Part shown: positions 11,542 through 22,107 of the stretch, piece after piece
Numbering within the stretch: position 1 is the first letter of the stretch
Layout: each line of letters begins with the position of its first letter
DNA from: Cephalotus follicularis
Lineage: Eukaryota; Streptophyta; Magnoliopsida; Oxalidales; Cephalotaceae
DNA length: 64,000 nucleotides
Reading direction: 5' to 3'
NCBI GenBank assembly: GCA_001972305.1
Contig: BDDD01000574.1
Span: forward strand, 92,546-156,545
Position numbers and translations under genes: made by a program
The notes under the pieces: model-generated
Told to the model about the DNA's origin: nothing
Seen by the model: only the letters and a program-made list of their open reading frames with translations
The model's database searches: none

Positions 11542-12363
11542 TTACAAATTAATGATCCTTTGAACTTGTAGTTCAGATTTATTTGTACGTGGATCAAAAT
11601 TATGTACTCTAGATACTCTCCATGAATTTTCATTTTCATTTTTTAATAAAATCTTGTCTCCCCCTAACACCGGGAAAACAAATTCATCAAAGCGACAGTT
11701 TGCATAACATGTAGTAAACATATCACCTGTTAATGGTTTAAGATACCTTATATTTGATGGAGAATCAAATCCCATATAAACGCCAAGTCTGAGTTGTGGT
11801 CCCATCTTACTCCGCTGAGGAGGTGAAATAGGGACATATACTGCATATCCAAACACTCTTAAGTGGGATATGTTTGGTTCTTGACCAAGAACAAGTTACA
11901 ATGGAGAATATTTATGATATGCAGTCGGTCTTATATGTATAGGAGCCGCAGCATGCAATATCGCATGCCCCCAAGCTGAAATGGGTAACTTTAACCTCAT
12001 CAATAAAAGACGAGCAATCAATTGAAGTCTTTTGATAAGAGATTCGGCTAACCCATTTTGGGTGTGTGCGTGAGGAACAGGATGTTCAATGGCAATTCCT
12101 ATTTCCATAAAATATTCATCAAATGCTTTGGAACAAAATTCAACAGCATTATCTAGCCTAATAGACTTTATAGGATGATCTGAAAATTGTGCTCATAATT
12201 TAATTATTTGAGCTAGTAGTCTCGTAAATGCAACATTGCTAATTAAAAGCAAGCATACATGTGACCATCTTGTCGATGCATCTATTAAGACCATGAAATA
12301 CCGAAATGGTCCAGATGGTGGATTAATTGGTCCACAAATATCTCTTTGAATTCTCTCTAAAAA
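11542..12363 (-). pseudogene. pol: copia integrase core and C-terminal region (element F)
   Basis: Two frames carry integrase sequence. HTQNGLAESLIKRLQLIARLLL (quoted in part) at 11896-12108 contains the catalytic-Glu region in the usual Q-N-G-x-A-E form. FGYAVYVPISPPQRSKMGPQ at 11542-11856 is the C-terminal segment that follows it. The first catalytic Asp region lies in the poorly preserved stretch 12109-12363. In-frame stops at about 11893 and 12181 break it. Confidence 0.82.
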
Positions 12364-13017
12364 TTATGGAGATTCTACAACCACTTTTGTTGTAGATGGT
12401 CTTATAATTAATTTTGTTTGTGAACAAACAATGCAATGGTTCTCATTATTCAATAGCTTTTTCTTATTCTTAAGTGGATGGCCATGTGAATTTTCAATGA
12501 TTCGACGCATCATTGTCACACCTGGGTGGCCTAGCCGTTCATGCCAAATCATGAACCCTTTTAAGTCTATGACTTTTGAATCCACAACATTATGAGATTC
12601 AATTGCTTTAATTTTCATAATGTTTAGCATAGAAGAAAGTCTAGGGAGTTTCTCCAATATTTGCTTCTGGCCGGAAGCATTACTAGTGATATAAAGATAT
12701 TCTTTACCATTTTCATTTGTGGTTTCAATATGATAACCATTAAGGCGAATATCTTTGAAACTAAGCAAGTTTCTTCTAGACTTTGTAGAATATAAAGCAT
12801 CTGTGATGCGAATTTGTGTTCCATTTGATAACACAAAGCTAGCCATCCCAAAACCTTCAATTAGGTTTGATGTACCAGAAATTATTCCAACATTAGCCTT
12901 TGCTATTGTTAAATGTGAAAAATATTTTTCATTCTGGAGTATTGTGTGTGTTGTTGCACTGTCGGTTATGCATATATCTCCAATATCCATTGTATGATGA
13001 TCTATAGATAAAAACAC
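12364..13017 (-). pseudogene. pol: copia protease and GAG-pre-integrase domain (element F)
   Basis: A 217-codon open stretch starts with the aspartic protease site ICITDSATTHTIL, where DSA replaces the more common DSG but is typical of this copia group. It continues with the protease flap region and then the zinc-binding pre-integrase domain, with WHERLGHPG and CIVCSQTKL supplying the H-H-C-C set. It would process the Gag-Pol polyprotein and start the integrase. It is open but isolated by breaks on both sides. Confidence 0.85.
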
Positions 13018-14146
13018 ACATATTACTTCATAAACACTTTATTCAAAAGTGATAAACATTAAAAAAAAATAACATATAACATCAACCGATATGGAAGTCT
13101 TTGTCGACAATCACTTGGTCCATTTTCTTATTTGGGTCAGCTAATAAATCAACAATGTCCAAATGGGTTGTACACATTGAAACAAAGTCTGATTGCATAG
13201 TTTCTAAAGGATCACAATGACCAATAAAATTTGTTTCAATTTGTTTGCCTTTCTCATTTAGAGAATCTTGATATAAGTCGACCTAATGCTTTGCTGTGCG
13301 ACAAGTACGGTACCAATAACCTTCCATTCCATATCGGTTGCAATTACCCTTTCTATTTTGGGTTTGTTCAATATTACTGGATTGTCCATGATTGTGTCAG
13401 TTTTGACTTTGTTTTGTATAAGGATTTTACCATTTCATGCTATTAGTATTACGTGGCTCCAAGAAATTTTGATTTCTTCCATTACCACATCCTCTTCCAC
13501 GTCCTCGTCCACGCTCTCTTCCTCATCCTACAAAATAGGAAGAAGTTCATTTACCTCGGGTAAAGGGGTTGAACCAGTCGGACGACTATCATGATTTTAC
13601 AGCAGTAATTCATTATTTTGCTCCGTAATAAGAAGAGATTCAATTAGTTCACGATATTTCTTGAACCCATGCAACCTACATTGTTGTGCAGTAACACATT
13701 GGATGCATGAAATATTCGATATCTTTTCTCTAACAACATATCTTCGGTGATAACTTCACCACACATCTTTAGTTGTGATACGATTTTAAACAACATGAAA
13801 TTATATTCCAAAACTGTTTTAAAATCTTGAATCGTAGTTGTGACCAATCATTCAATGCCTTTGGCAGTACAACAGCTTTCAAATGCTCAAAGCTATCATT
13901 TAGGTTTTGTCACAGTTCAAGTGGATTTCCAACAGTTAAATATTCATATTTCAGGCCATCATCAATTTGATGCCTTAAGAAAATCAGCGCAGTAGCGTGT
14001 TCCTCATTTGATGCTGCATTATCTTTATCAATTGTGTGCCTTAATTTCTTAGCACTCAAATGCAGTTTCACATCAAATATACAAGATAGATAATTCTTTT
14101 CAGAAATATCAAGAGCAATGAATTTCTGGTTTTCAATGTTTTCCAT
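13018..14146 (-). pseudogene. gag: copia gag (element F), degraded
   Basis: The N terminus at 14146 (MENIENQKFIALDISEKNYL) is the usual copia gag start, with a Trp/Leu-rich substrate-like core in 13644-14146. The region 13450-13560 is the Arg/Gly-rich zinc-knuckle part in a broken frame. Frames change at about 13900 and 13640. Capsid assembly would have been its role. Confidence 0.75.
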
Positions 14147-14221
14147 TTTTATATTGAATCAAAAGATAAAATAAATGTCATTTAAGCATACTAAATAAAT
14201 AAAGTTTACTGAAATAAAAAA

Positions 14222-14372
14222 AAATCGAGACATCATTGGTGCAGTCACAGGTCACGCTTACTTTTCTCCGATTTAATCAGGGCATGAGACCACTTGAGCA
14301 TAATGGCGCTTGCCTAGGCTCGAACGTCGGATCTCAAGTATGAACGAGCGGCTTCCTACCACTACGTCACCA
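14222..14372 (-). mobile_element. tRNA-derived SINE
   Basis: On the minus strand, GTAGTGGTAGGAAG (A-box-like) is followed about 30 bases later by GTTCGAGCC, a good RNA polymerase III B box. A non-tRNA body of about 90 bp and a run of nine T residues (ending near 14217) follow. It sits in the untranslated leader of element F. I could not identify a clean target duplication, so edges are approximate. It could also be a degraded tRNA pseudogene, but the body and T tail favour a SINE. Confidence 0.6.
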
Positions 14373-14800
14373 TATCAAGTGGTGATAATAATTTGCAAGA
14401 ATAAATATATATAGATATGTGATAATATCCATATTTATATTATTAATTCGACCAAATATTAGGTAATTAAAATAAATAAAATTGATCATAAAGCAAATAA
14501 TGTAAATATATAAAACAGTAAACGGGTTCCCACATTTACATCATAAGGTGGTACCGTTAGATATTAAACATATAGGTTCCCACTAAGTCTCGGGGCAATT
14601 CTAGTAGACAAATGGTACCTCAAGAAAATATATCACAACAATTTTTCACACCACGTATATGGTGATTTGCATAGATAAATTATATACTAAAATAATAATA
14701 GAGACATAAGTTTTTATACGCCGTCGGTACTCTGTACAAACGATGAAATCACGAAACTTTATTTTATATATATATATATATATATACGTTTCCACACATA
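14373..14800 (-). other. untranslated leader of element F
   Basis: AT-rich leader lies between the gag start and the F primer site, which is now displaced to about 31165-31185 by the insertion of G. It contains a 24 bp TA run ending near 14786. No coding potential is seen. Confidence 0.6.
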
Positions 14801-14805
14801 GGCGG
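14801..14805. repeat. target duplication GGCGG, left copy (element G)
   Basis: GGCGG here and at 31140-31144 flanks the TG...CA ends of element G, proving a single insertion event into F's leader. Confidence 0.9.
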
Positions 14806-15544
14806 TGTAATACCCGAAATTTTTATAAATAATTGAGGATTGAAAATTGGGCTGAAATGTAATATTGGATTAATAAAGAAAATGACCTTTTGGAAATTAA
14901 ATGGATAAATGATATTTTAGGCCTAAGTGGTGTTAATATTATTTAGGCCTAAATATTTATAGCTTTGGTCAAATTATGATAAATGAAGGAAAAGAAATAT
15001 GGGCTTCAGGCTGAAATCATTAAAGGAATAATTGGGCTAAGAAGTGAAGGATCAAGAGGAGATAAGAGAATATTGGGCTAACTTCCTTAGTCTCAGCCCA
15101 TTTTTGGTGTAGAAATCGGTAGAAAAATGAAGGAGGTTCCAGAGCCTTCCTAGGATTGACTATAAAAAGGGATATGGTGAGTGTGTGTTTGGGCTGTTGA
15201 AGAATTGGGAAAGGAGACTACCAGCGAAGGAGCAAGGAGGGAGAAGGAAGCTCAATTGAAGGCAAGAAAAATGAAAAGCATCCTACTCCAGTGGAAATTA
15301 AGGTAGGTTTTATTCCTACTCAGTGTTACTACTGTATGTATTGTTTATGGAATGTGAATGTCCTGGCTAGAATTAAGTGAATGACCCAAGTTAGAATGAG
15401 TGAGAGACGAGTTAATGGTCCTATGTAATTAGTGAGCATTATATTCGCATCCACTCTATAATAGGTGAACGGGTGACCATGTGCCTTTTCCATGCATCCT
15501 AGTATGCTAATGATAGGCGTCAGAGCAGTGCACCCCATATGCTA

Positions 15545-16925
15545 TGCATGCTATACAGAAATGTACCCGAGCATGCATGACGTGTGTAACGAGCCTCCCA
15601 CTGTCCTGTGGGCATCCGAGCTCATCTCTCCATAGTAGTATATCCAAAGTCTGTTACACATCTGAATAATGCGCATAACCATTCTCTGCCATGGCTCCGG
15701 GGAGCCCATGTGCCAAGCTGTCCATGCATCCAAGGAACCATCGTGGTCCTCCTCTGCCCTGACATAGTGCCGAGGTGCCGTGCAACACGCCTAAGATGCC
15801 ACTGTCAAAGGCTTGAGCATGGCTCCTGTTGAACTCTACTGCTAACACTTGAGTATGGCCTCCACCGAGCTCACCCTGCAATGGCGCCTGACCATGGCGT
15901 CATCGTGCCGAGGAGCCATGATGGTCGAGGAGGCCTTGTGCTGAGGAGTTCTCCAACGCATGCGTCCAGTGCATGCCTCCTGAGCATGCCATGCGACGCA
16001 TCCAAGCTCTTCCCAACGTGCGTCTGAGCACACAAGGCCAAGGTGCTAAGCCCTTCCTGGCATGCGTCCGCGGTATGAGAACATGACGTCAAGCTCCCTG
16101 TTGCTTGGATACATCAATTGGTGAACCTTAGCCACCATACCATGCGGGTAGAGATGGCACGCATGGGTGAATATAGTATGCCAGCGCTCACCCCTGCACC
16201 TCCTTTACATACGTCTCAGCACAGTGCCAATGCCAGGGGTCCCTACGCATGAGTCCTCGGCATAAACCGTCCAATGCCATGGTCCTTCTCTGCCATGCAG
16301 TGCACCATGACTCTCCACTGTCATGTGCTGAGGTGCCAACCATGGCCCTTCAGCGTCACGGGGCGAGGTGCCATGAGTGCTGCCCATGGCTCTCTCCACT
16401 GCACGCGCCCAAGAAGCCAGGGTACCGAGGAAGGAAGGTGCCCAGCTCTTCACTGTTCACAGCGTGCATCTGGAGCATGCATCCATGCTCCAAGCTTGCC
16501 GAGCTTGCAATGCCATAGTTGAAGCTCTGGCAGCACCCGAGCTTGAAATGCATGCGAGTTCTCCATGCGTCCGAGGATCCAACAGTGGCATCCTCTACCA
16601 TGTGAGTTTCCTCTGCCATACGCCTGGAAAGCCATTACCACATGTCCAAGACACCATCATCCACGATGACCATGCGTTTGAGGAGCCACATGTCGAGATA
16701 GCCAAGTGCTGAGCTCTTCTTTGCCATGCACCAAGCTCTCGTCATACATGCGTCTTCAGCATGTAACGTCATTACCAGAGCTCTCCACTGCCATGCTGAG
16801 CTTCCTCATGTCATGCGCTGTAGCCTAGAAAATGCAAGGATGTGTAATACAGGCATGTGCTCGGGTAGTGCATGGTAATGTCTCCAGGCATGCATAGCCT
16901 TGTAGAATGCGCTATGCGCCCGAAC
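15545..16925. repeat. GC-rich GCATGC / CCGAGGTGCC word-repeat block in G's 5' LTR
   Basis: About 1.4 kb with far higher GC than its surroundings is built from short recurrent words (CATGCGTCC, CCGAGGAGCCATG, GAGCTCTCC, GCATGC). The same block is at about 28445-29850 in the 3' LTR. Many ATG-started frames appear on both strands because of the words CATG and GCATGC, but none is conserved over length between the two LTR copies, so I do not call genes. Confidence 0.75.
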
Positions 16926-17310
16926 TTAATCCCTGGATGTGTAATACAGCTGGAAATGGATTAAAATAATGATAAGGGCAGTGGGGGATGATAAGTACAG
17001 TGATATGAGAATGGAGATAAAGTGTAGGCAGTTAATACTGTAAAGTGGATTGAATAATGATAAGGGCAATGGGGGATGATAAGTGTAGTGAAATGAGGAT
17101 GGTGATAGGTGTAGCATAAAAATATTATAGTTAATGTAGTATAACGAATGTAGTGTAATGAGGTAAAGGCAAACCACACAATGGGTGTAATGTTTCTATA
17201 GTGTTAGTGTACTGTTAATGTAATAATAATGTATTGTACTGTACCAGATCACCAACCGAGATGAGCCTACGGGATCACTGACCGAGATGAGCCGGTAAGG
17301 CTATCTTTGA

Positions 17311-17737
17311 TGAATGTGAATTGTAGTTTATAACTAATTAATTAACTTTTTTCGAATTTAAATAAATTTGCCGATGAACATAAAATAATCAAGCAGTAAA
17401 TAAATAAATTGCGGAGTAAGAGTTAGAGAGATGCAAACGAATTTTATAGTGGTTCGGCAAAGATCGTGCCTACGTCCACTTTCCCAAGGTCCTCCTTGAG
17501 ATTCCACTAGTGTTCCACCCGAACACAAACTCCGAATATCTTTACGGGGGCTATTCGGTACACCTTACAAGCTTTTGTGATTGACCTCAATCACAAGGGT
17601 TCACTTCCCTTTTCTCTCTTAGGGTTCACTCCCCTTACAAATTTGAATTACAAGAATAATAGGTATTTTGTGTAACCTCTCAAAGGTTTGATATGGCTAT
17701 TTTGATTACAATAAGAAGATAGAGATAAATGTCAACA
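17311..17737 (-). repeat. 3' LTR of element B, U3 array and TATA deleted (427 bp)
   Basis: On the minus strand this copy reads TGTTGACATTTAT and then jumps directly to CTCTATCTTCTTATTG, which in the other LTR lies about 0.9 kb further in. The deletion removes the palindromic array and TATA box but keeps the terminal TGTTGAC and the target duplication. ATTTAT and AAATTAT at the two breakpoints give a short microhomology. Confidence 0.88.
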
Positions 17738-18000
17738 ATCTCCCCCTTTTTTAGGATGACAAAATTTGCTACTTTTAAGTTACAATTATACAAGATAAAA
17801 GAATATTGACATAAGTAAAACACATACATATAGCTCAAAAACTCCCCTTTAATCTTTTAACTCCCCCTTAGTGTAACAAGGGTATTGTTTTAACTTTCTT
17901 CCTATATCAATCTCCCATTTCTTTATCTTTTCTCACAATATATATATCTCCCCCTTTTTGTTATCATTTCGAAAAGGACCGAACGTGTTAAGTTAAAATA
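17738..18000 (-). promoter_or_regulatory. multiple polypurine tracts of element B
   Basis: Read on the minus strand, AAAAAAGGGGGAGAT abuts the LTR (17738-17752). Further G-run purine tracts occur near 17845, 17862 and 17951. This matches the arrangement in A and C. Confidence 0.8.
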
Positions 18001-18280
18001 GTCACTATCATCAATTCATTGACTGTGAACATATTTAACTAACATTATATATCTCAACAATCTAATGACAATCATTCAAACAAAATATCAAACAAACAAT
18101 GAAATGAATACAAATATTGAAGAAACTTCCAAACATTGTTTTTGTAATTCAAACATGGAAAAAGATTCAAGCAAATAAACTTCATTACAGATTGAACAAG
18201 CTGTTTTTGAAGAACATATATGGAAACATAATGCAAAATGAAGAATGAAATGCATGACGCTCAGTCGACCATATGAGTGT

Positions 18281-19511
18281 CTTAGTCATTGTTTCCATCC
18301 AAATCTCCCAGCTCATTGGTAGCTCCTTCATCCTCTCAGTGAGTAGCTTCATGTTCGTCGCTCCAGGATGTGATTAATCTTTCACCTCCAACCATTCCTT
18401 TTGTCACAAGTCTTCTTGCCATTCTCTTTTGTCTTCGCTTAATAGTTTGAACATTAAGCTTGATGTCTTTGACCTCTTGCTGTATGCCTTTGATTGCATC
18501 CAAGAGTGCTTCGAACTATGTGCTTGGCATGTTGACGTTTTGTGACGGATCTACTTGAGGATCATGTGCAGCGTCTCCTTGAGCTTCATCACCCATTTCT
18601 TCCCCTTCCTCACCTTCAATCATCCTATTTGAATCCTCTTCTCTCGGGATCCAAGTGCCTAATCGTTTGTGCTTCTTAAAGCCCATTCTTCCTAAAGTCC
18701 CCTTTCCTAACTTATCCGTACTTTGGAGAGAATGATGCAGCTCTACACTAAGATCGATTTCAAAGTACATAAGGATTTTTGTGATTATGTTACTATATGC
18801 TAGCCTAGCATTTTCTCTATCGTGAATTGCTAGCATATGTTTCATTATCAGCTATGGCACACAAATCTTTCTACCTGTTATAATATGAAACATTGTAAAT
18901 GCTTCCATATGGGTTACCTCGTCAAAACCACCGGCTTTAGGTAGTATATGTGTAGCTACCGCACGGTGTAAAAACCTATAGTGCAAACTTAGATTTCTTG
19001 AATACATTGTTTGCACAACTTGTGCATTTTCGCCAAATAGCAATTGCACACATTCCTCCCTAGTGAAATCATCAGCCACTTGCCAGCCTCTTTGATTCCA
19101 AGCCCTAGTTCCATCATACGGAATTTCTAAAATGGAGGCTAATATATCAAAACTTAAGTCAAAATTCTTATTTTTTACCTTAAGTTCTAGATCCCCGTCA
19201 ATATTGATAAGCATCTTCACATAAAATTCCTTTATTAACTCAGGATAGCTTGGCAGATTTATAGAAAATAAAGGTGCTAAGGCATGGGCATTTAGCCAAT
19301 CTATAATGGGGAAACCCTCTCTAATGCAAAAATCGAAATCTAGGGTCTTGCCTACTAAAATCTTTCTATCAAAATAAGCCTCAGGATACCTTGGCACTTG
19401 CGGATTCTCCTGGGATTGCTCAGTAGTTCGTCTCTTCTTCTTGTGCCAGCCCAGACTTTTCTTCTTTCTGCTTGACCCTTCTCCTGCTTCAGTGGTCATG
19501 TTTCTTGGCAT
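18281..19511 (-). pseudogene. Sirevirus envelope-like gene (element B)
   Basis: The frame starts with ATG at 19511 and runs about 410 codons to a stop near 18281, broken by stops at 18852-18854 and 18516-18518 and one nearer the end. The N terminus is strongly basic (SSRKKKSLGWHKKKRRTTEQ). The core has DFDFCIREGFPIIDWLNAHA and FDILASILEIPYDGTRAWNQ, the same fold family as A's protein. The C terminus has acidic runs (EGEEGEEMGDE) followed by a coiled-coil stretch with IQQEVKDIKLNVQTIKRRQ. No signal peptide is seen. It follows gag with only about 160 bp between, because pol has been deleted. Confidence 0.85.
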
Positions 19512-19639
19512 CTTTGGGTATTTTGAGTGATTTAAAGTGGTTTAGAGGCGATTTGTGGAAGGAAATCGCTAGGGAAAGTGTTTTGGGGTTTAGGGTTCTA
19601 ATATTTTCGCTAAAAATATTTGACAGAAGAAGAAATATG

Positions 19640-19695
19640 TCTTATAGTTCGACTAAAGCGTCGATGCTTTTTATTAAGGCGGCGTCGCTATCAAA
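19640..19695 (-). repeat. remnant GTCGAC-type array before the envelope-like gene (element B)
   Basis: AAAGCGTCGATGCTTTTT (19655-19672) and GGCGTCGCTAT (19681-19691) are two sites of the B-type dyad. They lie between the truncated gag and the envelope-like ATG. The pol deletion junction falls in or next to these sites. Confidence 0.65.
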
Positions 19696-20732
19696 GCTAG
19701 TTGAGCAACTTGTTCCCGAGTATCCTCATCTGAGTTTGATTCGTCGCTATCATCCCAATTAGCGACCATTGCTTTCTTCTTCTTTATGGATTCTTTCTTT
19801 TTGAGACGAGGGCAATCACTTTTGTAGTGCCCTGGCTTGTTGCACTCAAAGCAGATAACTTCTTCCTTTTTGCTCGATTCACCTTTTTGATAAATTTTTC
19901 TGTTTGGTTTCCCACCAAACTTCTTTTTGTTTGCTAGGAATCTTTTGAACTTTCTTGTGAAGAGTGCGAGATCTTCATCATCGGAATTGTTTTCATCATT
20001 GTCGGAGTCTTCGATTTCAGATGATTTTAGAGCAACTATTTTTTTCTTCCTTCTTTCTTTCTCCTCATCTTCGACTCGCTTTTGCATTGTTAGCTCATAG
20101 GTCATTAGAGACCCTAGTAGATCTCCCAAGGGAAGGATGCTTAGATTCTTTGCCTATTCGATTGCAGTGACCTTTGGCATCCATGATCGTGGCAAGCACA
20201 TAAAAATCTTTCTTACCAACTCAATATTAGAAAATGTTTTGTCAAGAGATTGCAATGCATTGATAATGTTAGTAAATCTGGTAAACATGGATTTTATGCC
20301 CCCATCTTCATTCATTTGGAACAGTTCATACTCGTGAACTAACATACTAATTTTTGTATCTTTTACTTGATTTGTCCCTTCATAGGTGACTTCGAGTCTA
20401 TCTCACGTTTCTTTAGCGGAAATGGAAGAGGAGACTCTATTAAATTCACTAGAGTTTATAGCACAAATAATTACATGTTTGGCTTTTGCATTCAATTGAA
20501 CTCTTCTCCTATCATCGTCATTGTACGGGATTCTAGGTTTGGGAATATTTTCTCTGTTTTCATCTCTAATAAAGGGTAGATGTGGACCATCAATAATTAG
20601 GTCCCACAAATTATAATCTAGAGATTGTATAAAGATAGTCATCTTAGCCTTCCAATGGCTATAATTATTTCCATCAAAAAATGAGGGTTTTGAGATGTTT
20701 TGACTCTCTTCGTTGTTCATGTTCATTGTCAT
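19674..20732 (-). pseudogene. gag: Sirevirus gag, 3'-truncated (element B)
   Basis: One minus-strand frame starts at 20732 with FFDGNNYSHWKAKMTIFIQS, the UBN2-type copia capsid N terminus. It passes LVHEYELFQMNEDGGIKSM and reaches the zinc knuckle CFECNKPGHYKSDCP (near 19800-19845). In-frame stops at 20403-20405 (TGA at a Trp-like position) and just before 20154 interrupt it. The end (EQVAQLAL) corresponds to the middle of C's gag, so the C-terminal part and all of pol are missing. The primer site is just upstream at 20782-20794. Confidence 0.9.
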
Positions 20733-20794
20733 TCTAGATCGTTAGAAGCTCTAGCAATTAAGAATTATAAGCTAACCTCTCTCTGATACCAATT

Positions 20795-22107
20795 GAATAA
20801 ACTACAAGGGGGGGTGAATTGTATTTTATAACTAATTAATTAAATTTTTCGAATTTAAACAAGTTTGGCAATGAACATAAAATAATCAAGCAGTAAATAA
20901 ATAAATTACGGAGTAGGAGTTAGAGAGATGCAAACGAATTTTATAGTGGTTTGGCAAAGATCGTGCCTACGTCCACTTTCCCAAGGTCCTCCTTGAGATT
21001 CCACTAGTGTTTCACCCGAACACAAACTCCGAATATCTTTACGGGGGCTATTCAGTTCACCTTACAAGCTTTTGTGATTGACCTCAATCACAAGGGTTCA
21101 CTCCCCTTACAAATTTGAATTACAAGAATAATAGGTATTTTGTGTAATCTCTCAAAGGTTTGATATGGCTATTTTGATTACAATAAGAAGATAGAGATAA
21201 TTTGTTCTTGTTGATATAAAGGTTTTTGATGTCTTGCTCTTGATTTTTTTTTTTTTTGTTGCTTGAATAATCTTCTACCTTTTCAATCTCTTGTTCTTCT
21301 TTTTATTTTGCTGATTTGACTTTATTGCAGTAATGTTTGGACCTTGAGAGTTGAAGCTTTTTGTCTTCAAAGTTGTTCTATCAGCCTTGGAAGTAGTATT
21401 ATCAGTCTTGGAAGTTGTATTTTCGGTTTTGGAAGTCGTAGCCTCATAAAACAGCTCATTTAACTATTGTCAGTAATTTTCCCCGCGCGTCAAAGCATCG
21501 ACGGAGTTCTGTAAAGTGTCACCGCTTATGTGATCGTTTGATATTTGAATTTTGAAGTTTTTCTCCAAGCGTCGAAGTTCTAGATCATGGTGTCGACGGA
21601 GTGTCACAAAGCGCTGATGGTTTTGTGTTAGGCGTCATCGCTTTGTAATCTTTTAATTTCCTTAAAAAACTTATGTTCTAAACCTCTGATAATTTCCCTT
21701 TAACTGTTGACCCTTTGGCATCAAAGCGCTGACACTTTATTCTGAGCGTCGCCGCTTTGTGTAACTTTAATTTCTTCAAAAACTTCTGTTCTAAACTACC
21801 GATATCTTCCTTTGAAGTGTAGACCCTTTGGCTTCAAAGCGCTGACGCTTTAATCTGAGCGTCGCCGCTTTGTGCAACTTTAATTGCTTTAAAAACTGCT
21901 ATTCTAAACTGTTGATATCTTCCTTTTAACTGTCGACCCTTTGGCTTCAAAGCGCTGACGCTTTATTCTGAGCGTCGCCGCTTAACCCTGTTTCTGTAGT
22001 TTTCTGTTTTGACTTTGCACCTTTTATCTTTAACTTGCACGCTAAGAAACTTTGTTAAATACAAATATGTTATCATCAAAACATGGATTGAGACATAAAT
22101 GTCAACA
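20795..22107 (-). repeat. 5' LTR of element B, full length (1313 bp)
   Basis: On the minus strand the LTR begins TGTTGACATTTATGTC (22107) and ends ..TTGTAGTTTATTCA (20795), directly before the ATTGGTATCAGAG primer site. The array of dyad sites occupies about 21487-21984. A TATA-like CCTTTATATC lies at 21213-21222 on the minus strand. Confidence 0.9.
21487..21984 (-). repeat. U3 array of AAAGCGTCGACGCTTT-type sites (element B)
   Basis: About a dozen variants occur, such as AAAGCGCTGACGCTTTA and GAGCGTCGCCGCTTTGTG, in a roughly 115 bp higher-order period (three near copies from 21700 to 21985). The exact 13-mer AGCGTCGCCGCTT is at 21745, 21858 and 21971. The same 13-mer is in the LTRs of gypsy element D. 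The array lies 270-770 bp upstream of the TATA-like box on the minus strand. Confidence 0.85.

Larger units (their letters stand above)
17311..22107 (-). mobile_element. Element B: pol-less Sirevirus (gag + envelope-like)
   Basis: On the minus strand the order is 5' LTR (20795-22107), primer site, gag, envelope-like gene, purine tracts and a shortened 3' LTR (17311-17737), all flanked by TTTGA (17306-17310 and 22108-22112). Protease, integrase, RT and RNase H are absent: the gag frame ends just before the leader of the envelope-like gene. It would depend on another element for mobility. LTR comparison over their shared 150 bp shows about ten differences. Confidence 0.92.

Noticed and set aside
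14270-14372. Functional tRNA gene
   Set aside because: Only the A and B boxes are credible. A cloverleaf with paired acceptor stem and anticodon arm could not be drawn, and a SINE body follows.
15600-16720. Many 60-110 codon ATG frames on both strands
   Set aside because: They arise from CATG/GCATGC-rich word repeats in the LTR of G. The matching frames at 28440-29820 differ in length and phase, and no protein motif is present.
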